Assembly: GCA_046765875.1 (NCBI GenBank)
Contig: JBKPSJ010000091.1
Location: 1-31,066 of the forward strand
From: DASRHY01 sp046765875
GTDB taxonomy: Bacteria > Actinomycetota > Actinomycetes > Propionibacteriales > Kribbellaceae
Length of the DNA stretch: 31,066 bases
Reading direction: 5' to 3'
Shown: positions 1 through 9,349 of the stretch, one piece after another
Numbering within the stretch: the stretch's first letter is position 1
Layout: the number at the start of each line of letters is the position of its first letter
Translations under genes and position numbers: made by a program
Notes under the pieces: generated by a model
What the model saw: only the letters and a program-made list of their open reading frames with translations
Databases searched by the model: none
What the model was told of the DNA's origin: nothing

Positions 1-41
1 ACATCCACGTGTTCAGCCATGGCCCTACCTTGTCAGACCCG

Positions 42-845
42 TCAGTCAGCGGTCAGGAACTCCGTCAGCACCGGTGCCAGCGCCTCGGCCTTGACGAGAT
101 GGGTCTGGCCGTCCAGCGTACGGTGCACCGCGCCCGGCACGACGCCGGCAAGCTCGCGCATCGCCGACTGCATCGGCTGCGGGCTCTTGCCGCCTGCCAT
201 CACCAGCGTGGGTGAGGTGATCCGCTCGAACCGGTACGCCGGGAGCGGCCGGCCGAGACCTGTGTCGTCGCCCACCGCGGCGTAGTCGTACGGCAGAGTG
301 TGCGCGACCGCCTTGAGCCGCCGCCAGAACGGCATCAGTCGCATCATCGCCACAACCGGGCCGGGCAGATTTGCTGCGCGGCGCATGAACAGCGCCACCG
401 CGGCACCGCGTTTGCCTGCCGCGACCAGCGCCTTGGTTCGCTCCGCGATGTCGGCCGGAACCGGTGGCCGGCCGTCGTCGACGACGAACGGGGCCTCGTA
501 GACGGCCAGCCGCTTGATCGGTGCGCCCTGGTTCGCGGCGCCCAGCGCGAGGGCGGCGCCCGACGAGATCCCGTACACATGGGCCGAGCCGCCGGCCGCC
601 TCGAGCACGGCTGCCAGGTCCTCGTACTCGCGCTGCACGTCGTACGAAGCGGTGTCGCCACTCTCGCCGCGGCCGCGCCGGTCGTAGGTGTAGACGGTGA
701 AGCGCGAGGCGAGTTCCTCGGCGAGCGAGTCGTTCGGGCTGCTCGTCCGGTAGCACAGCGCGCCGTCCACCAGGACGACGGCCGGCCCCGAGCCGGTCCG
801 GGTACAGCCGATGGTCGTGCCGTCCTTGGACGTAACCGTGGTCAT
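42..845 (-). CDS. alpha/beta-fold hydrolase
   Basis: A 267-residue cytoplasmic alpha/beta hydrolase with no signal peptide. The nucleophile elbow G-I-S-S-G is at residues 92-96 (Ser94). The DRRGRGES stretch at 55-62 is typical of the oxyanion-hole side strand, and a C-terminal His249 in GQTHLVK fits the catalytic His. Length is normal for the single-domain family. The ATG at 845 is preceded by a good ribosome binding site (GAGGAGA, about 6 nt away). It lies 78 bp downstream of the LysR gene on the same strand, so it may be co-transcribed with it. The substrate cannot be read from sequence; the family includes esterases, haloperoxidase-like enzymes and C-C hydrolases. The family call is firm and the specificity unknown. 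Confidence 0.9.
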   Translation of the reverse strand: MTTVTSKDGTTIGCTRTGSGPAVVLVDGALCYRTSSPNDSLAEELASRFTVYTYDRRGRGESGDTASYDVQREYEDLAAVLEAAGGSAHVYGISSGAALALGAANQGAPIKRLAVYEAPFVVDDGRPPVPADIAERTKALVAAGKRGAAVALFMRRAANLPGPVVAMMRLMPFWRRLKAVAHTLPYDYAAVGDDTGLGRPLPAYRFERITSPTLVMAGGKSPQPMQSAMRELAGVVPGAVHRTLDGQTHLVKAEALAPVLTEFLTAD

Positions 846-923
846 GATCTGTCTCCTCGTTGTGGTCGGGCCGTTCGACTACGCGTCGATCGGCCGACCT
901 TCCGGATCGACATCCTCTCGGGG

Positions 924-1790
924 CTAGTTGGGCGGGTGGAGAGGGGCGGCGGTGCCGACGATGGCCGCGGTGAGCGCCTCGGCGGGCTCTGACGGTGCTC
1001 GCGGGTTCGACATCAGCACCAGGTCAACGTCCGGCAGCGGCGGCAGCCCAGGTGGCTCGACCAGATCGGCCGGCATCAGGCTGCGGGCGAAGATCGCCAG
1101 CCCGAGCCCGGCCCGTACCGCGGCCAGCACCCCGTTCACCCCGGTCACGATGCAGGTGATCCTCGATGCCCGCCCCGCCTCTTCGAGCGTCTGCACGCTG
1201 AGCGAACGGCTCAGGCTCGGCGCCCGGTACGCAACCAGTGGAACGGGTACGCCGGGATCGAGCCGGGTGCCGGCTGCTGCGGCCCACACCATCGAGTCGC
1301 GCCGGACCAGCCGCCCGTGTGGCTCGTACCCGCTGCCGGTGTTGTGTTTGACGTACGCCAGATCAAGGTGACCGGACTCCAGCCTGCGGAGCAGATTGGG
1401 GCTCTGGGCAACGGTCAGGTCGAGGTCGATCCGCGGGTACAGCTGGCGAAACTCGCGCAGGATCCGCGGCAGTGGCGTCAGCGCCAGGTCGTCGGTCACG
1501 CCGAACCGCAGCCGGCCACGCAGACCGGAACCGGTGAAGTGCGCGGCCGCTTGGTCGTGCGCCGCGAGAATCGTCCGGGCGAACCCGGCCATCGCTTCGC
1601 CGTCCGCGGTCAGCGTCACGGTCCGCGTGTCGCGGACGAACAGCGGCCGGCCGACGGATTTCTCGAGCTTGCGCACGTGTTGGCTCACCGTCGGCTGTCT
1701 GATACCCAAGCGTTCGGCGGCCTGGGTGAAGCTCAGCGACTGCGCCACGGCCAGGAAGGTCCGCAGCTGCTCCGGGTCGTATGTCGTCAT
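924..1790 (-). CDS. LysR-family transcriptional regulator
   Basis: A 288-residue LysR-type regulator. The N-terminal winged helix-turn-helix runs about residues 8-65, with the classical run FTQAAERLGI-RQPTVSQHV followed by LEKSVGRPLF. A LysR substrate-binding domain follows from about residue 90. I chose the ATG at 1790 over an in-frame ATG at 1835. At 1790 the protein opens with MTTYDPEQLRTF, which aligns with normal LysR starts, it has a GAGAG element about 8 nt upstream, and the longer start would put the likely operator inside the gene. The divergent MFS gene starts at 1913, the usual layout in which a LysR protein controls its neighbour and itself. The inducer is unknown. Confidence 0.93.
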   Translation of the reverse strand: MTTYDPEQLRTFLAVAQSLSFTQAAERLGIRQPTVSQHVRKLEKSVGRPLFVRDTRTVTLTADGEAMAGFARTILAAHDQAAAHFTGSGLRGRLRFGVTDDLALTPLPRILREFRQLYPRIDLDLTVAQSPNLLRRLESGHLDLAYVKHNTGSGYEPHGRLVRRDSMVWAAAAGTRLDPGVPVPLVAYRAPSLSRSLSVQTLEEAGRASRITCIVTGVNGVLAAVRAGLGLAIFARSLMPADLVEPPGLPPLPDVDLVLMSNPRAPSEPAEALTAAIVGTAAPLHPPN

Positions 1791-1800
1791 CGGTGAACTC

Positions 1801-1855
1801 TCATTGTGATCAGCAATGACAGTAATACGATCCATTCTCTTTCGGAATCACTGTC
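1801..1855. promoter_or_regulatory. LysR-type operator and divergent promoter region
   Basis: Positions 1801-1819 hold the dyad TCATTG-N7-CAATGA. Inside it, T1804-N11-A1816 with flanking ATTG/CAAT is the textbook LysR box. On the minus strand a candidate promoter TTCCGA-N17-TACTGT (plus-strand 1847 back to 1819) points towards the LysR gene and would start transcription within the dyad, which fits autoregulation. A wider inverted repeat, GACAGT (1818-1823) with ACTGTC (1850-1855), could be a second half-site pair. Seen directly: the repeats. Inferred: the regulator that binds them. Confidence 0.6.
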
Positions 1856-1912
1856 CAGACCGGAAGCATAGGGATCACCACCCGACCGATCCCGACACGA
1901 TCGAGGACAACC

Positions 1913-3196
1913 GTGAGCTCCCGGGCCGCCGGCGCCGACGCGCCGCCCGAGGGAACCACGATCCGGCCGGGGACGTTCGCATCCCTGCGAGTGCGCAACT
2001 TCCGTTTGTTCGCGGCCGGTCTGTTCGTCAGCGCAACGGGTGCTTGGGTGCAGCGGATCGCGCAGGACTGGCTGGTGCTCGACCTCACGGGCAGTGCCGC
2101 AGCGGTCGGCGTCACCACCGCGTGCCAGTTCCTGCCCACCTTGTTGATCGGCCTGTACGGCGGTGTGATCGCGGATCGCTTCCCGCGCCGGGCGATCCTG
2201 CTGACGACACAGGCCACCCTCGGTCTGCTCGCCACCACCCTGTCGGTTCTGACCATCTCCGGGCTGGTCACGGTGTGGCACGTCTACCTGCTCGCCCTCG
2301 GGCTGGGATCCGTCGCCGCCTTCGACAATCCATGCCGGCAGGCGTTCGTCAACGAACTCGTCGGGCCGGAGCGGATCCGCAACGCGATCGGGCTGATCTC
2401 GTCGACGTTCCAGCTCGGCGCACTGATCGGACCGTTGCTCAGCGGGGTGCTGATCGGTGCCGCCGGCAACGGTGTGGCGTTCGCCGTCAACGCCGCGACG
2501 TACGGCGCCACGATCACCGCCTTGCTGCTCGTACGGCCGGACGAGTTGCGCCGTACGGTTCGGCGACATACCGACGTCCGGCTCCGCGACGGTCTGCGGT
2601 ACGTCATGGCGAACCCACAGGTACGTTGGCCGGTCCTGCTGGTCGGGACGTTCGGCGTGTTCATCACAAGCCTGCCGGTGACGCTGGCGTCGTTCGCGGA
2701 CTCCGTCCTGCACTCCGGCGCCGGCGGCTACGGCCTGCTCAACTCACTGGTCGCCTGCGGCTCCCTGGTCGGCGCCCTGATGTCGGCCGGCCGGGCTCGC
2801 CGCGGCCGTCTTCGCACCCTCGTCGGTATTGCCGCCGTGCTGGCGATCGCCACGATGCTGGCGGCTTCGGCACCTACTGCGTGGGCGTTTCTCCCGTTGC
2901 TTGTCGCGTTGGGTGTGGCAACCCTGCAGTTCCTCACCACTGCCCAGTCGATGGTCCAGCAGACGACGCCGGACGACCTGCGCGGCCGGGTTCTCGGCGT
3001 CTACACCCTTGTGTTCATCGGCAGCGGCGCGATCGGCAGCCCGCTGGTCGGCGTCGTCGACGAACACCTCGGACCCCGCCTGGGCCTCCTGCTGGCGGGC
3101 GCCATCCCAGCCGCCGTCACCCTTTCGGTCGCCCGGCGCCTAGCCCACGACAGCCACCTCCGCCTCCACATCTCCATCACCCTCGTCCCCCGCTGA
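1913..3196 (+). CDS. MFS transporter, EntS-like (MFS_3 type)
   Basis: A 427-residue inner-membrane protein with about 12 hydrophobic segments and a hydrophilic central loop around residue 210. The start reads SLRVRNFRLFAAG followed by GAWVQRIAQDWLVLDLTGS. This is characteristic of the MFS subgroup that includes the enterobactin exporter EntS and related drug/siderophore exporters. The intracellular loop motif GGVIADRFPRR is present near residue 84. The start is GTG 1913 with GAGGA 5 nt upstream. It diverges from the LysR gene, so regulation by that protein is likely. It is probably a proton-coupled exporter of a small molecule; the substrate is unknown. Confidence 0.9.
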   Translation: MSSRAAGADAPPEGTTIRPGTFASLRVRNFRLFAAGLFVSATGAWVQRIAQDWLVLDLTGSAAAVGVTTACQFLPTLLIGLYGGVIADRFPRRAILLTTQATLGLLATTLSVLTISGLVTVWHVYLLALGLGSVAAFDNPCRQAFVNELVGPERIRNAIGLISSTFQLGALIGPLLSGVLIGAAGNGVAFAVNAATYGATITALLLVRPDELRRTVRRHTDVRLRDGLRYVMANPQVRWPVLLVGTFGVFITSLPVTLASFADSVLHSGAGGYGLLNSLVACGSLVGALMSAGRARRGRLRTLVGIAAVLAIATMLAASAPTAWAFLPLLVALGVATLQFLTTAQSMVQQTTPDDLRGRVLGVYTLVFIGSGAIGSPLVGVVDEHLGPRLGLLLAGAIPAAVTLSVARRLAHDSHLRLHISITLVPR

Positions 3197-3319
3197 ACGC
3201 GGGTGCTCAGTGACCGTGACCGCGGCACGGGCTGGGCGTGGCCAGCGGTCGGCGCCGGCGGGCGTCTCATGCCTCGTGCGCGTCCGCAGCGCCGAACAGA
3301 AGCTGAACAGAATGGGCCT

Positions 3320-4159
3320 ATGCAGACGAGCGATGCCGAGGCGTTCTTCGAGCGCCTGGCCGACGACCGGTTCGCACCTACGGAGTACACACGCGGGCCA
3401 TGGGACCCGGACAGCCAGCACGCCGGTCCGCCCGCCGCGCTGCTGGGCCGTGCGGTCGAGCAGCGCCCAGGCGCCCGTGAGGACATGCGGGTCGCCCGGA
3501 TCACGTTCGAGATCCATCGGCCGGTTCCGCTGCGTGCCGCGACCGTGAGCACTCGGGTGCTCCGGGCGGGTCGCAGCGTCGAACTCATCGAGGCCTCGCT
3601 GGTCCCGGACGACGGCGAGCAGGTGATGCGGGCGACAGCCCTACGGATCCGCACTGCGCCCGGCTCCGCCCCTGCCGTCGTGGACGACGCCACCGTTCCG
3701 CCGCCTGAGGATGTGCCGGAGCAGCCGTTCTTCCCCGTACCGTGGGCGGTCGGCTACCACACCGCGATGGAGAACCGCTTCGCCGCCGGTTCTTTCACCG
3801 GCCGAGGACCGGCGACCTGCTGGCTGAGGATGCGGGTGCCACTGCTGGCCGGGGACAAGCCTGCGCCGCTCGACCGTGTGCTCGTGGCTGCCGACTCCGG
3901 CAACGGCGTGAGCAACGTGCTGGACTTCTCCGCACACCTGTTCGTCAACGCCGACCTTACCGTTCACCTCCACCGCTACCCGATCGGCGAATGGGTATGC
4001 CTCGACGCCCGTACCACCATCGACCCCGACGGCATCGGCATGGCCGAATCCGCCCTGCACGACACCCGCGGCCCCATCGGCCGCGCCGTCCAAAGCCTGT
4101 ACGTATCGCCTCGCCGCCAAGGCGGTCAGCCGCCGGGCCGCACCAGGCCCAGCTCGTAG
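3320..4159 (+). CDS. thioesterase family protein (acyl-CoA thioesterase, double hotdog)
   Basis: 279 residues from the ATG at 3320. The segment GPWDPDSQHAGPPAALLGRA (residues 26-45) carries the QHxGPPAALL signature of TesB-like proteins of the 4HBT_3 group. FEIHRPVP and SVELIEASL are the matching hotdog strands. The C-terminal half (DFSAHLFVNADLTVHLHRYPIGEWVCLDARTTI in outline) repeats the hotdog pattern and ends with typical GxxMAES. Such proteins hydrolyse acyl-CoA thioesters, but the acyl specificity is not visible. An in-frame start upstream at 3203 would add an Arg/Gly-rich stretch unlike the family. The last 34 bp overlap the 3' end of the convergent response regulator gene. Confidence 0.85.
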   Translation: MQTSDAEAFFERLADDRFAPTEYTRGPWDPDSQHAGPPAALLGRAVEQRPGAREDMRVARITFEIHRPVPLRAATVSTRVLRAGRSVELIEASLVPDDGEQVMRATALRIRTAPGSAPAVVDDATVPPPEDVPEQPFFPVPWAVGYHTAMENRFAAGSFTGRGPATCWLRMRVPLLAGDKPAPLDRVLVAADSGNGVSNVLDFSAHLFVNADLTVHLHRYPIGEWVCLDARTTIDPDGIGMAESALHDTRGPIGRAVQSLYVSPRRQGGQPPGRTRPSS

Positions 4160-4779
4160 GCGAGCACGACGGCCTGTACGCGGGTCACCATGCCGAGCTT
4201 GGCGAGCACCCTGTTGACGTGGGTCTTGACGGTCGCCTGGGCGATGACCAGTTCGGCCGCGATGTCGTCGTTGGACATACCGCGGGCCATCAGGACAAGC
4301 ACCTGGCGCTCGCGATCGGTCAGCTCGCCAAGCAGCGCCGACATACTCGCTTCGTGCGGTGGGTGTGTGAGGTACTCCTCGATCAGACGTCGCGTCAAAC
4401 TCGGAGCAAGCAGCGCCTCGCCGGCACAGACCGTACGAATTCCCTCCACGAGCCGATCGGGCGGGGTTGCCTTGAGCAGGAAGCCAGCGGCACCGGCCTC
4501 GAGCGCGTCGTACACGTAGCGATCGAGGTCGTACGTCGTGAGGATCAGCACCTTGGCCGGCGATTCGGTGGCGGTCAGCTCGCGCGTGGCCGCGATCCCG
4601 TCCATGACGGGCATCCGGATGTCCATGAGCACCACATCAGGCTCAGTCCGCCGGACCTCGGTAACCGCCTCCCGGCCGTCACACGCGACACCGACCACGT
4701 CGCAGCCACGGGTCTCGAGCACAAGCTGCAGACCGGACCGAACCAGATCCTGATCGTCGGCGATCACGACGCGGGTCAT
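4126..4779 (-). CDS. NarL/LuxR-type response regulator
   Basis: 217 residues. The receiver domain spans about 1-120 with the acidic pair D8/D9, phosphoacceptor D53 in LMDIRMP, switch T81/T82 and K103. A LuxR-type helix-turn-helix occupies about residues 150-210 (ELTDRERQVLVLMARGMSN, then ATVKTHVNRVLAKLG). The ATG at 4779 overlaps the kinase stop as ATGA, so translation of the two is coupled and they form one two-component system. The 3' end overlaps the thioesterase-like gene tail-to-tail by 34 bp. The regulon is unknown; the divergent membrane protein gene at 6035 is the obvious local candidate. Confidence 0.96.
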   Translation of the reverse strand: MTRVVIADDQDLVRSGLQLVLETRGCDVVGVACDGREAVTEVRRTEPDVVLMDIRMPVMDGIAATRELTATESPAKVLILTTYDLDRYVYDALEAGAAGFLLKATPPDRLVEGIRTVCAGEALLAPSLTRRLIEEYLTHPPHEASMSALLGELTDRERQVLVLMARGMSNDDIAAELVIAQATVKTHVNRVLAKLGMVTRVQAVVLAYELGLVRPGG

Positions 4780-5885
4780 GACGCCACTTCCCGAGCCAGC
4801 GGGATGTCCACGTCGACCACGAACAGGCCGTCGGGACCCGGGCGCCGGTGCAGCGTGCCCCCCAACAGGCCGACACGTTCGGCCATGCCCTGCAGGCCGA
4901 GGCCAGCTCCGTTCACGACCCGCGATTTCCCGATCTGGTTCGTGCAGGAGATCCGCAGCAGGTCCGGTCTCGACTCGACGCCGATTCGTACCGCGCCATC
5001 GGAGTACTTGAGGGCGTTGGTGAGAAGCTCCTGGATCACTCGGTACGCCGAGACGTCCACCCCACCTGCCAGCGGCACAGCCGGCAGGCCGAGGTCGGCC
5101 TCGACGTCGAGCCCGCCGGCGCGGAACGACTCCACCAGGGCGGGTACGTCGGCCAGCCCCGGAGCCGGGCGTAGCCCGAGCTCGTCGACGTCGTCGCGGA
5201 TCAGATGCAGCAGCCGGCCGGTCTCCTCCAGCGCCCTCCGGCCCGTGTCGGCGACCGACTCCAGGAGCGCATGAGCCCGGTCCGGCGAACGGCGTACCAG
5301 ATCCTGCGCCGCCGCGGTCTGCACCACCATGGCGCTCAGAGAATGCGCGATCACGTCGTGCAGCTCACGGGCGATCCGGTCCCGCTCGGCGCGGACGGCC
5401 TCGTCGCGGATCAGCGCCTGCTGCCGCTCGAGCTGCTCGGCCTGAACGGCCAGCTTGCGAGAGATCCGCCCGAATATGTACGGCGGGATGGCCAGCGCCG
5501 AGACGAACACGATGTCGGTCAGATCGTGCGTACGCACGTCGACGAACAGGTAATCGACGAGGAACATGCCGAACAGCAGCCCGATCCCGACCAGCCCATG
5601 CAGCCCTGCGATCCACCGGCCGAGCGTGTAGCAGATCAGCGCCAGTGTGAGGATCGGAGTCGCAAGCTCGTCGAGCTGCGGTCCGGCCCAAGGCATCAGG
5701 AGCAGCATTGCCGCGACGACCGTCGATACGAGCAGCGGCCAGCGCCGGCGCCAAATGAGCAGCAGCGCCGCACCCGTCTGGAGCGCAAGGCCGTACACCC
5801 AGCCGTCCGGGCGGACCAAGACCACCTCGAAGGCGGCCACCGCGGCGATGACGGCCGGCACCACGATGTCGGCGGGGCGAAGCAT
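4776..5885 (-). CDS. sensor histidine kinase, HisKA_3 type
   Basis: A 369-residue membrane kinase. Hydrophobic segments in about residues 7-145 form 4-5 transmembrane helices with almost no extracytoplasmic domain. A coiled linker (about 145-170) follows. Phosphoacceptor His176 lies in IARELHDVIAHSLSAM, the HisKA_3 H-box. The HATPase has an N-box-like VIQELLTNALKYSD and a GAGLGLQGM G-box near the C-terminus. This is the usual architecture of actinobacterial NarL-family kinases that sense membrane or envelope state. The 4-bp ATGA overlap with the regulator at 4779 identifies the partner. The start at 5885 is chosen as the first Met before the first helix; its ribosome binding site is poor. Confidence 0.95.
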   Translation of the reverse strand: MLRPADIVVPAVIAAVAAFEVVLVRPDGWVYGLALQTGAALLLIWRRRWPLLVSTVVAAMLLLMPWAGPQLDELATPILTLALICYTLGRWIAGLHGLVGIGLLFGMFLVDYLFVDVRTHDLTDIVFVSALAIPPYIFGRISRKLAVQAEQLERQQALIRDEAVRAERDRIARELHDVIAHSLSAMVVQTAAAQDLVRRSPDRAHALLESVADTGRRALEETGRLLHLIRDDVDELGLRPAPGLADVPALVESFRAGGLDVEADLGLPAVPLAGGVDVSAYRVIQELLTNALKYSDGAVRIGVESRPDLLRISCTNQIGKSRVVNGAGLGLQGMAERVGLLGGTLHRRPGPDGLFVVDVDIPLAREVAS

Positions 5886-6034
5886 CTTCCGAGGTTACGG
5901 CCGCAAGCGGGGTCCGTGGCGTCAAACCAGGGATGGAGAAACAGACCAACCCGTACGCCGACGATCCGGGCCGCCCACGGTTCCTAACGTGACCCGGACG
6001 GTGGCGCCGCCCGGCGCCCGGGAGGGAGAACGTC

Positions 6035-6754
6035 ATGTTGGAGTCGGTGGAGTGGCAGCGCCGGATCGGTCGGTGCGCATGGGTGATGGCCTGGGTGGGC
6101 CTGGTCGTCGGGCAATTGCACGCGCTCGCCCGGTTCGCGACCGAGGACGGCAAGGCGGATCTGGAGCTGCCGTTGACGGCGGCATGGGCCGAGCCGGCGG
6201 CGGACCTCCTGCACCCGCTGCTGGGATGGGCGAACCCGGACATCGTGTACGTCACGTACGGCAAGATCTGGTTCCCGGTGATGCTGGCGTACACACTGTG
6301 TGCCTTCGTGGTGTACCGCCGGCGTCGGCCGATCCGCGTCGAGAGGTGGATGTGGCGGATCGCTCTGGCGGGGTATGCGCTGGGGTGCGTCGCGGTCTTC
6401 CTGGACTACTGGACCCAGTGGACCGGCGACTACAACGGCGACGGCATCGAGGCCACCTTGTTCGGCCTGGCATGGCTCGTCACCGTGCCGAGCCTGCTGC
6501 TGAACCTGCTCGGCTCGACCGCGCTCGGCATCACCCTGCTGTCGAAGCGCTTCCGGCCGATCCTGCCCGCAGTCCTGCTGGCGCTGGTCATCCCGCTGAG
6601 TCTGGGGATCGTGCAGATCACCTCGCTGGGCAGCGCCGCACTACCCGTCATGTTCGCGTTCGGCATCCTCGGCCGCCGGATCGCCCGTGCGGAGTCGCCG
6701 GCACCCAGCCAGTCTCAGCCGACCGCCGCGCCGCAGGTGTCCCCTCGCCGCTGA
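6035..6754 (+). CDS. conserved-looking membrane protein of unknown function
   Basis: 239 residues with about 5-6 hydrophobic helices (roughly 13-35, 77-95, 106-126, 142-168, 172-190, 195-215) and a Pro/Ser-rich C-terminal tail. The first two helices are separated by a stretch rich in Trp, Pro and acidic residues that is probably extracytoplasmic. The ATG at 6035 has a very good ribosome binding site (GGAGGGAGA, 6 nt). It is transcribed divergently from the two-component system at 4126-5885 with 150 bp between starts, suggesting it may be a target or partner of that system. I do not recognise the family. Confidence 0.75.
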   Translation: MLESVEWQRRIGRCAWVMAWVGLVVGQLHALARFATEDGKADLELPLTAAWAEPAADLLHPLLGWANPDIVYVTYGKIWFPVMLAYTLCAFVVYRRRRPIRVERWMWRIALAGYALGCVAVFLDYWTQWTGDYNGDGIEATLFGLAWLVTVPSLLLNLLGSTALGITLLSKRFRPILPAVLLALVIPLSLGIVQITSLGSAALPVMFAFGILGRRIARAESPAPSQSQPTAAPQVSPRR

Positions 6755-6759
6755 CCCCG

Positions 6760-6789
6760 TTGCGCCCGCTCGGGCGAGGCGGGCATAGT
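6760..6789 (+). promoter_or_regulatory. candidate promoter of the NTPase remnant, with embedded short hairpin
   Basis: TTGCGC (6760-6765) and CATAGT (6784-6789) are 18 bp apart, a fair SigA-like pair, 27 bp before the start at 6816. The spacer contains CGCCCG (6763-6768) and CGGGCG (6771-6776), which could instead be the terminator hairpin of the preceding gene. Confidence 0.3.
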
Positions 6790-6815
6790 CGCTGTACGGC
6801 GAGAGGGGGCCGCTC

Positions 6816-7633
6816 ATGGCGCCGCCAGACAGACTCATGCGCATCATCACGGACTCGGGAAGTAGCCCGGCTCCGGAGATCGGCGAGTTCGCGCCACTGG
6901 CTGGTTCGGCACAGGCCGAGCGGCGTCGCGACGACGCGTCGCCCTACTTGTCCCTGACGCGGTCGACGGCACTCTGGACCCTGCTGAAGACCCGTACTGC
7001 CGCTGCCGCCGCCTACACTCTTGCCGACCTGGCATCGGCCATTCTGCACGCCGCCCGCGATGACGCCAGATCGGGCGAACTACCGGGCCGGCTCCGACGA
7101 CTGAACGTCGATCTGCCTCGGGCTATCGATGCCATCGACGCACTCGTCCAAGCAGGCCGGGCTGGAGGGTCGATCCCCGGGCTTCCGCTCGTGTCCGAGG
7201 TTGACCCGTACGACTTCGGCGTACACACGGGCGCCGATGGCCCGCGCGGCCGGAACCGCTCGGCATTCCGCTCGAGCTCGACCGCCTGAACGTCAAGGAC
7301 TACGTCACCATGCTGTCTACCGTGATGGCGGACAAGGACACGCCGATGCCCTTGTCGGTTGGCCTGTTCGGCGAGTGGGGTTCGGGCAAGAGCTACTTCA
7401 TGGGCCTGCTGTTTGGCGAGGTGAAGAAGCTCGGCGAGCAGGATCCGGACCGATACCACACAGACATCGTCCAACTCGGGTTCAATGCCTGGCATTACTC
7501 CGACAGCAATCTGTGGGCGAGCATCGGCGATGCGGCGCCGAAAATTCTCCATTGCCACGGCAAGGCTCGTCGAAATTCGTTGACACGATCCGCAATCTGC
7601 GCGCCCAAGCCGCACAGAATTTCCGGCTCATAA
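6816..7633 (+). pseudogene. broken KAP-type P-loop NTPase (conflict/defence-like)
   Basis: Two pieces of one gene in different frames. Piece 1 (6816-7289) starts at an ATG with a GAGAGGGGG ribosome binding site. It carries a helical region ending GELPGRLRRLNVDL, loosely like a Clp N-terminal repeat, then VDPYDFGVH, a linker motif common before actinobacterial NTPase modules. Frame changes between about 7210 and 7258. Piece 2, read from LGIPLELDRLNVKDYVTML at about 7259, has Walker A GEWGSGKS (about 7370-7393) and FNAWHYSDSNLWASIGD, hallmarks of KAP NTPases. After GD (about 7532) the family similarity stops, and a stop follows at 7633. The Walker B and the rest of the KAP domain, hundreds of residues, are missing, so this is a frameshifted and 3'-deleted remnant. 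Confidence 0.75.
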
Positions 7634-7718
7634 CTCGATCGTGTTGCCCAAATGAGCGACGATCATTTTTGGTTCGTCACCCGGTCGGGCGAGTTTCGGC
7701 GCGTTATCCCGTGCCGGC

Positions 7719-9116
<1,398 letters not shown>

Positions 9117-9281
9117 GCGATGAAGCGTAGTGAACCGGACCGATCCGTTCTGCTCGGGGCGACGAACTCCCCGGTGAGGATCGTCGGTTGGTCACAGCTT
9201 GCAGCGATTGCGGATTCGCGACAGCGGAGCGTGATCGAAGTCTTCCGGTGTCGGCGGTCGGTGCTTAAGCTATGTAGGTGT

Positions 9282-9300
9282 GGGGCGGCACAGCCGCCCC
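9282..9300 (+). other. GC-rich hairpin in the leader of the wall hydrolase gene
   Basis: GGGGCGG (9282-9288) and CCGCCCC (9294-9300) form a perfect 7-bp stem with a 5-nt loop, 49 bp before the start codon. A possible -10 TAAGCT lies at 9266-9271, which would put the hairpin at the very 5' end of the transcript. It could affect mRNA stability or initiation, and no known riboswitch was recognised in the rest of the 233-bp intergenic region. Confidence 0.4.
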
Positions 9301-9349
9301 GTGCTGTGCGGGAGGCCCGTCGAGACAGCGGTTCCATGGGGGATGGGTG

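Noticed and set aside
2744..3067. Minus-strand ORFs inside the MFS transporter gene
   Set aside because: Antisense shadows; the plus-strand frame has continuous membrane-helix coding and a good start.
9117..9349. Possible c-di-AMP (ydaO-type) riboswitch before the wall hydrolase
   Set aside because: Only 233 bp including a likely promoter near 9266, so the leader would be about 75 nt. None of the conserved riboswitch blocks was seen.
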